Assembly (NCBI GenBank): GCA_023212695.1
Contig: JALCCG010000019.1
Location: 62,001-126,000, forward strand
Direction of reading: 5' to 3'
Origin: Sporisorium sorghi
Taxonomy: Eukaryota > Basidiomycota > Ustilaginomycetes > Ustilaginales > Ustilaginaceae
Length of the DNA: 64,000 nt
Numbering within the stretch: the stretch's first letter is position 1; each line of letters starts with the position of its first letter. The notes below the pieces were generated by a model that made no database searches, had not been told where the DNA came from, and saw only the letters and a program-made list of their open reading frames with translations. The position numbers were made by a program, and so were the translations under genes. Positions 52,840 through 60,636 of the stretch are shown here, one piece after another.

Positions 52840-53004
52840 TTACTTACGGATTTCATTTCGGCTACCTGTTAGCTCGATGGCTTTGTAAGAACTAATACCT
52901 AGAATTGGATTCAGGATGTTTTTGAGTAGATCAGTGTTAATTCGAAAACTCTTACCTGAGTGGGTGTAGCCTGAAAACAATACTTTTTGAGGCTCCATTT
53001 TCAT
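52840..53004 (-). pseudogene. Fragment of a fourth AbrB-like methyltransferase N-terminus
   Basis: 54 codons, ATG 53004 with AAAGGA upstream. The THSGKSFRINTDLL part aligns position by position with TYNGERIYIDKALL of methyltransferase 2, and the lengths before and after match. It stops where the intron remnant begins, so the rest of the gene was probably lost in that rearrangement. GYTHSGKS looks like a Walker A motif but, given this alignment, is probably chance. An inverted repeat CCTTAATT/AATTAAGG (53025-53052) lies in its promoter region. Confidence 0.5.
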
Positions 53005-53062
53005 ATTCTCACATCCTTTAGTGGCCTTAATTCATTCTAACATAAATTAAGGAATATCAGTG

Positions 53063-53155
53063 ATGGCGAAGGAGAACAGTTCATCTGGATTAATACAAAA
53101 TTGGGAAGGAGCGAGAGGCTCTATGAGAAATCCAAGTGTAGTCAATGATCTTTAG
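53063..53155 (+). CDS. Possible small protein, 30 aa
   Basis: ATG after AAGGA, encoding MAKENSSSGLIQNWEGARGS and 10 more residues. It could equally be a gene fragment left by the rearrangement next to it. Confidence 0.25.
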   Translation: MAKENSSSGLIQNWEGARGSMRNPSVVNDL

Positions 53156-53300
53156 ATATTCACTAAATAGAGATCAGATGGTAATCTTGTCTTTTTAAAG
53201 ATAATGGGCAATTTCCAAACCTATTCTGCAATTCGTTATAAATTGGCTTGAAATCAGGATTGGATTCTTCTATTATAGAGTTAGTTATATTTTTTGAAAG

Positions 53301-53397
53301 CCTCTTGCCATGCGGCATAAAGAGGAATTTACTTGTTGAAATACGCCCTGTGGGTGACTCAAGCATACATTGCTTATGTCATTCGCAGGGCTTTTTT
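53301..53397 (+). promoter_or_regulatory. Class B leader (B7) of the clamp gene
   Basis: Hairpin 53301-53325: outer CCTCT/AGAGG, T, inner GCC/GGC, loop ATGC, ATAA on the 3' side. Terminator 53345-53397 (GCCCTG with CAGGGC, TTTTTT; AAGCA/TGCTT apical stem). Confidence 0.9.
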
Positions 53398-53467
53398 GCG
53401 TCCAAATTGGTGAAGTTAGCTGCACTAAATTTTATTTTGATGATTCTACTAATTAGGAGGAATGGAT

Positions 53468-54631
53468 ATGTTTAAGATTAAATCGAGTGTGATTCAAGCT
53501 GTTGTATCAGCCATGGCAAAGAGTGTAAAGGACTCAGGTATAGGTGATAGGAATGTATACATTAAGAATATCGGTAACGATATAGTATCCTTCTACTTCA
53601 CTTCACTTGATCTTTCAGCTGAGAAACGAATTAGTGCTGAGGTTAAGGGGGATTTCTTTGCAGCGACGAGTATGAAGGAGCTTGCTATCAAGGTTGCAGC
53701 TTTGCCGAGTCAAGAAGAAATCGAAGTGAACTTTATCCGAAAAGGGAACGGACAGTTTCTGCAGTTGGTTTGGGGGAGTAACGGAAGACGAAGTGAGATG
53801 ACGGTTACTGTCCTTAATGAGGAAACAGAATTTCTAGAAGTCCCTCTGCCAGAAGAAAAGGTGCTCTGGGGTCCAAAGGTGTTATCTCATCTTGTAAACA
53901 AGTTTAAGGGTTTTACTGTAAAATCATCAAGCAATGACGCTAGAAATTCACCTGTTCTCTCTGGAATCATGATATCTCAGAATACCTCAGGTCACTGCAT
54001 TCTACGTGCGACTGACCGTCATAACTCAGTCACTTTTATTTCAAGAGATTATAAGTGGCTAGAGAAGGATGTAATAATTGACACGTCTTATTTACATGGT
54101 ATTTCTAATCTCATTCCTTCTGACTGTGAAGTGGAAGTTGGAATTAACGAGCAAGCGAGCTTGGTAATTTTTCAGACACCGGATACAACTTGTGTATGCC
54201 GAGTTCTGAACGGAAAATATCCTGAGATCGATAAGATTTACGATCACAATGTAGAGTGTAAGTATATATTTGATCGTCCTGAGCTTATGGAGCTGTGTTC
54301 CAGGGTTTTGAAAATTGTTGATACAGGAGCAAAATTAGTGAAATTTGAGACGAGGAAAAATCTGGTATTTGCAGTTGTTCCAAATGTCTTGGAGCAGCAA
54401 TTGGGAGCAACTGTTGAAGGGCTTAAATGGTCCTTTGCTGTGAATGCAGAAAAATTGCTTGAATGCGTAAAGTTTTTTGAGGCAGAGGATGAAATTACAC
54501 TTTATATCAAAGATCCGGGCAATAAACCAATCACAATTGGTTCAGATGAGGAGCCTGACATCCAAATGGCAACTACTCCTTATAAGGTCAATGGAATTAA
54601 TGCAGGTAATAAGTCCAAAGTGATGGTTTAA
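53468..54631 (+). CDS. dnaN: DnaN-like sliding clamp
   Basis: 387 aa, close to the usual ~375. ATG 53468 lies 7 nt after AGGAGG; the ATG at 53462 is too close. Beta-clamp hallmarks: LSGIMI ... LRATDRHNSVTFI near 175-200 and CRVLNGKYPEIDKI near 250, with three similar domains. It would encircle DNA and tether a polymerase, here perhaps one adapted to the element. Plasmid copies of dnaN are uncommon. It is divergent from chromosomal clamps, with a longer C-terminus (GNKSKVMV). It forms a DNA-metabolism set with primase and FEN nuclease, all behind class B leaders. Confidence 0.85.
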   Translation: MFKIKSSVIQAVVSAMAKSVKDSGIGDRNVYIKNIGNDIVSFYFTSLDLSAEKRISAEVKGDFFAATSMKELAIKVAALPSQEEIEVNFIRKGNGQFLQLVWGSNGRRSEMTVTVLNEETEFLEVPLPEEKVLWGPKVLSHLVNKFKGFTVKSSSNDARNSPVLSGIMISQNTSGHCILRATDRHNSVTFISRDYKWLEKDVIIDTSYLHGISNLIPSDCEVEVGINEQASLVIFQTPDTTCVCRVLNGKYPEIDKIYDHNVECKYIFDRPELMELCSRVLKIVDTGAKLVKFETRKNLVFAVVPNVLEQQLGATVEGLKWSFAVNAEKLLECVKFFEAEDEITLYIKDPGNKPITIGSDEEPDIQMATTPYKVNGINAGNKSKVMV

Positions 54632-54641
54632 TTGTCATCGC

Positions 54642-54796
54642 TTGTCATCAGATTGTAGCGGTGGTAAAATGTATATATAAACAATGCTTAATTTGCCCTC
54701 CGTCAAGCGACTTATGAGGGTTCATTTTAACTAGTCATTCACCCCCAAAGGTGTATTTGTGTTTTTTTGACACATTTCCACTTTTGGGGGTTTTTT
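54642..54796 (+). promoter_or_regulatory. Class B leader (B8)
   Basis: TTGTCA (54642-54647), 17 bp, TAAAAT (54665-54670). Hairpin 54696-54720: outer CCCTC/GAGGG, C, inner GTC/GAC, loop AAGC, TTAT on the 3' side. Terminator 54741-54796 (CCCCCAAA with TTTGGGGG, TTTTTT). Confidence 0.9.
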
Positions 54797-54869
54797 ATTT
54801 ACGAATCTTTGAGATGCTCTTCTGTTCTAGCAGAGCATCTCTTTGTATTTAAAGCGGCCATTTCTTTTG

Positions 54870-54898
54870 TTGACTATAAGAACGTATGTTCTTATAAT
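54870..54898 (+). promoter_or_regulatory. SOS promoter: LexA box inside a strong promoter
   Basis: TTGACT (54870-54875), 17 bp, TATAAT (54893-54898), with GAACGTATGTTC at 54880-54891, a perfect LexA core. It lies after the B8 terminator, so the cluster that follows can be induced by DNA damage without antitermination. Confidence 0.9.
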
Positions 54899-54935
54899 GA
54901 AAAAGAAGTGGACCTCAAATTGGGAGGTTTTACTA

Positions 54936-55118
54936 ATGAGTAGAGCGACATGGGTTAATGCAAAGTACGAATCGATGGATCATGGTTTAAGTGACCTTCA
55001 AAGACATTATTTATTACAGGAATTGCGTATTAACCATTCCCGACCAACGAATTTGCTCCGCTCCATAGCAAAAGCTAGAGCGTTCAAGCAAAGAGTGTTA
55101 TGGATATTCAAGAAATGA
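54936..55118 (+). CDS. SOS-regulated small basic protein, 60 aa
   Basis: ATG after GGGAGG. Sequence MSRATWVNAKYESMDHGLSD then a basic end (SIAKARAFKQRVLWIFKK). Behind both leader B8 and the LexA promoter. Its end overlaps the next small frame by 19 bp. No family recognised. Confidence 0.65.
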   Translation: MSRATWVNAKYESMDHGLSDLQRHYLLQELRINHSRPTNLLRSIAKARAFKQRVLWIFKK

Positions 55119-55186
55119 TGGTCGTGGTAGGTCTATTCATGTCCATATTATTTGTGGCAGTATTGTTGATTATCTGGCAAATGTAG
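55100..55186 (+). CDS. Single-span micropeptide, 28 aa
   Basis: MDIQEMMVVVGLFMSILFVA plus 8 residues: almost entirely one membrane helix. It overlaps the preceding gene in another frame and ends 11 bp before the next start. In SOS clusters such micropeptides can act on division or on partner membrane proteins; that is analogy only. Confidence 0.5.
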   Translation: MDIQEMMVVVGLFMSILFVAVLLIIWQM

Positions 55187-55197
55187 GAGGACGACCA

Positions 55198-56001
55198 ATG
55201 GCTGTTCTGATTATACTCGCGATCGTTGGAATTCCTGCAATTGTTGGATTTTGTAGTGGACTCACTACAAATAACATCACCGTTGACAGGAGTCCCAGCA
55301 TGAATAGTAAAAATGACAATCATCTAAATTTTGAAAGTGAGCATGAAATCAGCAGTTGGCCATCATTTACTCTTTCCCAACCAACATCAATAGATGAGGA
55401 TGTTGTTATTGATCAACAAGCTGAGTCGATTAAGCCAGAAGTTTCTTCACTCACACCTGAAGTTGAAACGGGTCTTATGAAATTGTTGGGAGAGATTGGT
55501 GCTGAGATGGATAAGGATGCTACTAGCACACCTCTTGAAGCATATGATGGTTCAGATGCGGCCGGATTCAAAATGAATACAGTTTCTATAGAGGATCATG
55601 ATATTGATCGAATGTTAGAAACCTTACGTGACGCAGATGTTCCGCCTCCAATAGCAGACAATTTGATTGAATTTCCTGGTCAAAATTCCCCTTTACCTAA
55701 AAAAGAATACAGTGCGATTCGGAAGAGATATGGAGAAGTTTTCGCAGACCAAATCACAACAACTCCATCAATTGGAGCAACAAACAATGAAATAGATGTA
55801 ATGATGGGAAGAGTTAGCTTCTCTGAGGATGGAACCATGTTCCTGACTTATAACAACGCCTCGATTCAAATTAGAGGTCTAGGTCTAACAGAAGAGTTAG
55901 AGGGAGAAGTGATCTTAGTTAATGGTTTTTTTATTGATGACAATGCATTTATGGTTGAAGAGATCGTTCAACTCAAAGAAACAAAGAAAGAAGTACTGTA
56001 G
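55198..56001 (+). CDS. Membrane-anchored acidic protein, 267 aa
   Basis: ATG after AGGAGG. N-terminal helix (about 2-23), long acidic disordered stretch (about 40-170), and a C-terminal beta-rich domain (DVMMGRVSFSEDGTMFLTYN ... ELEGEVILVNGFFIDD) that may be OB-like. Part of the SOS cluster by position. Unknown function. Confidence 0.65.
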   Translation: MAVLIILAIVGIPAIVGFCSGLTTNNITVDRSPSMNSKNDNHLNFESEHEISSWPSFTLSQPTSIDEDVVIDQQAESIKPEVSSLTPEVETGLMKLLGEIGAEMDKDATSTPLEAYDGSDAAGFKMNTVSIEDHDIDRMLETLRDADVPPPIADNLIEFPGQNSPLPKKEYSAIRKRYGEVFADQITTTPSIGATNNEIDVMMGRVSFSEDGTMFLTYNNASIQIRGLGLTEELEGEVILVNGFFIDDNAFMVEEIVQLKETKKEVL

Positions 56002-56031
56002 TAAGTTGCAAGGGAATTGTCGAAGTTCCCT

Positions 56032-56074
56032 CGCTTCTTTTAGCCTAATTGCGAAAATTAGGCTAAAAGAAGCG
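56032..56074. repeat. Perfect 19-bp inverted repeat, 5-nt loop
   Basis: Arms 56032-56050 and 56056-56074, loop GCGAA, no mismatch. No T-tract follows on either strand (GATAAAC on the plus side), so an ordinary terminator is unlikely. Lies 30 bp after a stop codon, between the SOS cluster and the T4SS region; a transfer origin or recombination site is possible. Confidence 0.75.
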
Positions 56075-56176
56075 GATAAACAAGTCTTTCGCCTCATGTC
56101 CACCTAGTTATATTTTCCCATTTTATCTATCGACAAGTTGATGATTCTTGTAGTAAAATGACATCAAAGGGAAGAA

Positions 56177-56198
56177 TGAACATTCAAATGAACATTCA
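56177..56198. promoter_or_regulatory. Tandem TGAACATTCA repeats
   Basis: TGAACATTCA at 56177-56186 and 56189-56198, 12 bp apart, each an imperfect palindrome. They lie between a TAAAAT (near 56155) and the gene at 56264: an operator candidate. Confidence 0.45.
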
Positions 56199-56263
56199 TC
56201 AATCATCATGAGTTACATAATATTATCAGAAATACGCAGTTTATCTTAAGAGGAGTTGAGCGA

Positions 56264-56659
56264 ATGTCTGCATACAAACATAGAAGAAGCGGAGACGAAA
56301 TTTTGAACAATGATAAATTAATCGAGCAAATCCGGCTCTGTATGATTGGTGATTATAATCAAAAATTGTTCAATGATTTCCCTAATGGGAATGGCGAAAT
56401 AGAGTACGACGTGCGTGGGGGTCAACTTCAAAAAAACATCCAGATCCGTAAGGTCAGTCTATTAGATGAAAATGTAACTAACGTTGTATTCTCTCGTAAA
56501 GGACTAGAATTGTTACTCCGTAAAACTGAGGAGCGATTAAAAAAGTGGAAGCCACTTGATTACGCCACCATTAACTTGCAATTGTTTCTAGATGAAAATG
56601 GCGACATCGTGGACATCACGATAACGGTACGAATCGAACAGCATTTCAAAAGATTCTAG
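56264..56659 (+). CDS. Hypothetical protein, 131 aa
   Basis: ATG after AGAGGAG. Basic N-terminus (SAYKHRRSGDEIL) and an alternating beta pattern at the end (ATINLQLFLDENGDIVDITI). Immediately upstream of the T4SS operon and its leader. No recognised family. Confidence 0.6.
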   Translation: MSAYKHRRSGDEILNNDKLIEQIRLCMIGDYNQKLFNDFPNGNGEIEYDVRGGQLQKNIQIRKVSLLDENVTNVVFSRKGLELLLRKTEERLKKWKPLDYATINLQLFLDENGDIVDITITVRIEQHFKRF

Positions 56660-56660
56660 C

Positions 56661-56797
56661 TTGACAAAAGATTGTGAAGCAAAGATAATTGTAGACAGGA
56701 TACACTCCTGCTTTTTCCAAATATCATATTTTCGTAGAGCGGAAGCACCGCCTATTTTAGGTCAGCACTGACCTGAATTGGGCTGTGCTTTTTTTGC
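56661..56797 (+). promoter_or_regulatory. Class A leader (A9) of the T4SS operon
   Basis: TTGACA (56661-56666), 17 bp, GATAAT (56684-56689). Small hairpin GCGG-AAGCA-CCGC (56739-56751). Terminator 56743-56797 pairs AAGCAC with GTGCTT and holds AGGTCAG/CTGACCT, then T7. It gates the whole secretion operon. Confidence 0.9.
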
Positions 56798-56870
56798 GTT
56801 TTCGGAAAGGAGTGATCGTGGGCTTTTTTGCAATAAGTATCAAAATAATCCCGAGGGGAGCATGGTAAGG

Positions 56871-57257
56871 GTGAAAAAAAAGGTTTTAGTTGTTTTGTTT
56901 TTCCTGACGCTTTGCATGGCTGTGATAGCACCAATGAGTGCGTTTGCAGCTACAGGAGGCGCAGGTGATGTAAGCTGCTCGGATACATTCGGAAAAGGTA
57001 CTGGAACGGCGGATCAAACGATCACAGATACATTGAAGTCTGTTATCAAAATCATCGGCGGTGCTGGCGGATTGTTATTCACACTGGCTGTCATGATTAT
57101 TGCAATTATGATCATTTTTGGTTCCATAAGTGCACAGAAACGAAGCACTTACTGGACAGCCCTGATAGGGTGTTTCTGTGGAGCCTTTGTTTTCTTTGGA
57201 GGCTATAAGTTCGCAGGAGCGATCGCGCAGCTTGCTCAGGGTGGAGCAGCCTGCTAA
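56871..57257 (+). CDS. VirB2/TrbC-like pilin or channel subunit
   Basis: 128 aa from a GTG about 10 nt after GAGGGGAG; the ATG at 56862 is too close to that site but is an alternative. Signal peptide (cleavage near AFAA), a short extracellular part, then two membrane helices (about 65-90 and 100-120) with a basic loop (SAQKRST). This is the plan of small T4SS subunits encoded first in such operons. A terminator follows it and would favour excess of this subunit. Confidence 0.75.
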   Translation: MKKKVLVVLFFLTLCMAVIAPMSAFAATGGAGDVSCSDTFGKGTGTADQTITDTLKSVIKIIGGAGGLLFTLAVMIIAIMIIFGSISAQKRSTYWTALIGCFCGAFVFFGGYKFAGAIAQLAQGGAAC

Positions 57258-57265
57258 TTATTTGG

Positions 57266-57304
57266 CATTTCGGGTGGGGTTATAAGCCGCCCGAAATGTT
57301 TTTC
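57266..57304 (+). terminator. Partial terminator after the pilin gene
   Basis: CATTTCGGG-GG with CC-CCCGAAATG, then TTTTTC. Inside the operon, so probably leaky: more pilin than channel proteins. Confidence 0.75.
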
Positions 57305-57320
57305 TATGGGGGTGTAGTAA

Positions 57321-57632
57321 ATGGGTGAAATACTTGTGCCAATCGATATTACTCAAGAGGAGAAAAGCGTACTAGCGTTATTCTCACTGAGGCAATTTTT
57401 TCTTGTCGTTCCTGTAGGATTTCTAATGATTGCTTTCATTATGTGGGGGACCGTCCCATTTATAAGTGGACTAGCAGATTTCATTACTCGGATCATACTG
57501 TTTCTAATCGTGACAGGAATTGCAGTTTTGTTGGCTTATTTTAAGCTTGACAGATACGAGATGTATTTAAGCGATTATGTGAAAGTTAGATGGAAATTCG
57601 CCAAGTCACAAAAAACGTATCAATCCTTGTAA
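57321..57632 (+). CDS. PrgI-family T4SS protein (VirB3-like)
   Basis: 103 aa. MGEILVPIDITQEEKSVLAL followed by FSLRQFFLVVPVGFLM is the typical PrgI N-terminus; two adjacent membrane helices (about 28-48 and 52-75), then KLDRYEMYLSDYVKVR. A membrane subunit of Gram-positive T4SS, always next to VirB4 genes. ATG after GGGGGTG. Confidence 0.85.
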   Translation: MGEILVPIDITQEEKSVLALFSLRQFFLVVPVGFLMIAFIMWGTVPFISGLADFITRIILFLIVTGIAVLLAYFKLDRYEMYLSDYVKVRWKFAKSQKTYQSL

Positions 57633-57659
57633 ATAATGAAAGCGGTAGGGGGTTCATTG

Positions 57660-58544
57660 ATGGATGGTTTTGATATTTTAATTACATGCACGATGGTACT
57701 ACTGGGATTGACACTTGTCTTTCTAATCTTTGCCAAGAAAAGAATGGATCGAAATGAACCGGTTTTCGGTTGGGCGAGAAAACAGCATATGCAAGAAACG
57801 GGTCAAAATCAAACTTCTCCTTCGGGGAATGTCAAGCTAAAAAAAGGTTCTGAGCGAATTATAGATATGCTTTCTTTAGAAGATGTAAAGGCCGGTATTT
57901 TCGAGAAAAAACATAACGAGTATTGTCTCATCGTATCTTCAGACTCAGTAAATTATGATCTACTTTCGGAAGGTGCCAGACAAGCCATCATTCTCGGTTA
58001 CAGTTCTCTGTATCGAGTTATCAGATTTCCAGTGCAAATTCTTGGACAAGCCGTAACCCAAGACCTCCGTCGAGAAGAAGAACGGTTTGAGATCAATTTA
58101 AAGAAATGTAATACACACACTCGCGGTTACAACAACTCCGTTATTCAACACATTAAAGAGCGATCTCAGGAAGAGTTTCGTATTACCCGGAAGACATACT
58201 ATGTGGTTTCTTATGTACCACAAACCGGTAGAATGGGCGCTTTATCTCCTGAAGACAGAGCAAAAGATATCCAAGATGAGCTCTATCAAAGGGCATGGAC
58301 TATTGTTCAGATGCTTAAACAATGCGATATTCAATCCGAGATTTTGGATAGCTTAAGAGCCATGGAAGTGTTAAAACGCGCACTCAATCGAGATCGTATG
58401 GTCGTTAACCCCATTGATGATGTTGCGGATCGTGAAAAACTTAGTTCTTTATATGTAACGATCGATCCTACAACCCTGCCAGGATATGAGGACCTTGTAA
58501 ATGATGTAGAGGAGGTGCGTGGTTATGTTCAAGAGGCTATTTAA
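57660..58544 (+). CDS. TraC/TrsD-like T4SS accessory protein
   Basis: 294 aa; ATG 57660 after GGTAGGGGG. One N-terminal membrane helix (about 4-24), then a cytoplasmic domain (SERIIDMLSLEDVKAGIFEK ... RFPVQILGQAVTQDLRR). In Gram-positive T4SS this position between PrgI and VirB4 is held by a protein resembling the VirB4 N-terminal domain, and this fits. Overlaps the VirB4 gene by 20 bp. Confidence 0.7.
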   Translation: MDGFDILITCTMVLLGLTLVFLIFAKKRMDRNEPVFGWARKQHMQETGQNQTSPSGNVKLKKGSERIIDMLSLEDVKAGIFEKKHNEYCLIVSSDSVNYDLLSEGARQAIILGYSSLYRVIRFPVQILGQAVTQDLRREEERFEINLKKCNTHTRGYNNSVIQHIKERSQEEFRITRKTYYVVSYVPQTGRMGALSPEDRAKDIQDELYQRAWTIVQMLKQCDIQSEILDSLRAMEVLKRALNRDRMVVNPIDDVADREKLSSLYVTIDPTTLPGYEDLVNDVEEVRGYVQEAI

Positions 58545-60636
58545 TCGAAAGAATTCACCAAAGAAGAATGAATCTTCAACAGAAGAGCAGATTTCTCTAG
58601 AGAAGGATAAGAATAAAGGAGACTCAAGAGATTTATATTTCCCCAGTATGATGGATAATCTCACGAACGATGGTATCACTTTTGAAAAGGACCATTTCGT
58701 TATCCAGACTGGCCTTGGTGATGTAAAGTACGGAAGGTCCTTCTTTGTAAAACCTTCTGGCTATCCACGAACGGTTCGCATAGGTTGGCTAGAGGGATTG
58801 TTTGCAGGAGATGACATGGATGTTTCGGTTCATATTGAACCATTAGATCGGAATGCTGCCATTAAGAAGTTGCAGAAGAAAATAGATGAATTTGAAACCG
58901 TCGTTTATTCTGCAGCCAACCGTAATGAAGGCGCGAAAATCGAAGATGCAATGCAAAAACGTGATGATGCAAAGTTTTTACAAAGGCAGATTAAGAATAA
59001 TCAAAATGGCCTCTATTACGTATCAGTTCAGGGAACAGTCTTTGCCAATACTCTGAATGATTTGAACGCTAAATCACGAGAGATTGAACGGGATCTTGGT
59101 GGTGAATCAATCGAGATCATTAACTCATATGGCCGTCAGAAAGAAGGGTTTCTGTCATGTTTGCCGCTAGGGAAGAACTATTTGGAGAAGACAGACCGAA
59201 ATTTGGATCAACTTTCTTTAACTGCAATTTTCCCTCATGCAAGCTCTAAACTTAATCATCAAGGCGGATTTCCAATAGGTCGTTACGGAAGAGAGTATGT
59301 GTATTATAACAACTTTGATACTAGTCTTAGCAATTATAGTATGGGGATCTTTGGTGTGTCAGGGTCTGGTAAGTCGGTACTCGTAAAACAGATCATTGGA
59401 CGCGGGTTTATGGATGGGATTGAGAAAAATGTCATTATTGACTGTGAACCTGAGTATATCGCACTTACAAAAGCACTAGGTGGTATAGTCATTCCAATAT
59501 ATCCATCTAAATCTAATCAAGCAAGTCGTATTAACCCTTATGATATTTTCCCAGAGAAAGAAATTATCAATCAAGGTTATGAAAATGAATATACGATTGA
59601 ACGAATTAATGTCCCGGAAAAAATAACAGAACTTCTAGAATTCTATAAGGTCATGAAGGAGTCATTGACACCTGATGCGAGAGGTTTGACCCCGATTGAA
59701 ATTGGTGTATTAAGTGATGTTCTAGAGGAGCAATTCACATCAAGAGGCATCACTGAAGATCCGGAATCCATTTATCAGAACGAGGAAGATATCGATGAAA
59801 ATGGAAGAATAACGTATCGTCGCAAGTATATTGAAATGCCAACTATTTCTGAAACGCACAAGATGCTCGAAGAAATTCGTGATAATGGCTACGAAGACCT
59901 AAAAGAACTGTGTACAATTGTACATTTGTTTACCAAAAATAAGGCGTTTGGAATGTTTGACGGTCAAACTCAGATTATTGCAGATTCGGGTGTTTCCCTC
60001 GATGATGCTCCTGTTATCAACTTTGATATCTCGAAACTAAGTGCAAACGGAATCGAAAGACCGCTAGCTCAACACGTTTTGATGACATGGGTATGGAATA
60101 GATTCATTGTCTCAAATCCAAAAGCTAAAAAGCGGGTCATTATTGACGAAGCCTGGATGATGATCAAGTACAGTACGATGATGGAATGGCTTAAGCAATT
60201 GAGTGCGCGTGGCCGTAAATGGAATGTATCTCTTACTCTTGTTAGTCAGCGTTATGAGATGTTTGATCGTACAGAGGCTGCAAGGGATGTTGTCGCCCAG
60301 TTTGAAACCGTGTGCTTCTTAAAACAATCTGATCAAGATATTAAGCCTATTTTGGATACGTATCGATTGTCTGATGATGTTGGCAATATGATACGCACGG
60401 CAAGTACTGGAGATGTAATCATGAAAGCCGGAAAGCAGATCGTGAGCTTCAGATCAGAGCCTACACCAGAAGAATGGCCATATCTTAATACGAACCAAAA
60501 CATCCAAATGGGTCCTGGACCAGGAGGCGATGGGCCAGGTACTGGTACAAAACGGGTACGATCAAGAGAAGAGATGATCGATTTTTTAGAACACTCGCTT
60601 AAATTGAAAGAGGTTGAAGGAGAGGAAGTGGCCTAA
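58525..60636 (+). CDS. virB4: VirB4-type conjugative transfer ATPase
   Basis: 703 aa; ATG 58525 lies 8 nt after GGAGGTG. N-terminal VirB4 domain (about 30-250), Walker A GVSGSGKSVLV near 276, Walker B KRVIIDEAWMMI near 537, then SLTLVSQRYEMFD and FLKQSDQD, the usual HerA/VirB4 C-terminal blocks. It powers assembly and substrate movement in the channel. Coupled by overlap to the gene before and abutting the VirB6 gene after it. Confidence 0.93.
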   Translation: MFKRLFNRKNSPKKNESSTEEQISLEKDKNKGDSRDLYFPSMMDNLTNDGITFEKDHFVIQTGLGDVKYGRSFFVKPSGYPRTVRIGWLEGLFAGDDMDVSVHIEPLDRNAAIKKLQKKIDEFETVVYSAANRNEGAKIEDAMQKRDDAKFLQRQIKNNQNGLYYVSVQGTVFANTLNDLNAKSREIERDLGGESIEIINSYGRQKEGFLSCLPLGKNYLEKTDRNLDQLSLTAIFPHASSKLNHQGGFPIGRYGREYVYYNNFDTSLSNYSMGIFGVSGSGKSVLVKQIIGRGFMDGIEKNVIIDCEPEYIALTKALGGIVIPIYPSKSNQASRINPYDIFPEKEIINQGYENEYTIERINVPEKITELLEFYKVMKESLTPDARGLTPIEIGVLSDVLEEQFTSRGITEDPESIYQNEEDIDENGRITYRRKYIEMPTISETHKMLEEIRDNGYEDLKELCTIVHLFTKNKAFGMFDGQTQIIADSGVSLDDAPVINFDISKLSANGIERPLAQHVLMTWVWNRFIVSNPKAKKRVIIDEAWMMIKYSTMMEWLKQLSARGRKWNVSLTLVSQRYEMFDRTEAARDVVAQFETVCFLKQSDQDIKPILDTYRLSDDVGNMIRTASTGDVIMKAGKQIVSFRSEPTPEEWPYLNTNQNIQMGPGPGGDGPGTGTKRVRSREEMIDFLEHSLKLKEVEGEEVA

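Noticed and set aside
52840..53004. GYTHSGKS as a Walker A ATP-binding site
   Set aside because: The fragment aligns with the methyltransferase N-terminal module, where no P-loop exists, and it lacks every other ATPase motif.
56032..56074. Palindrome as an intrinsic terminator
   Set aside because: No T-run on either strand directly after the stem.
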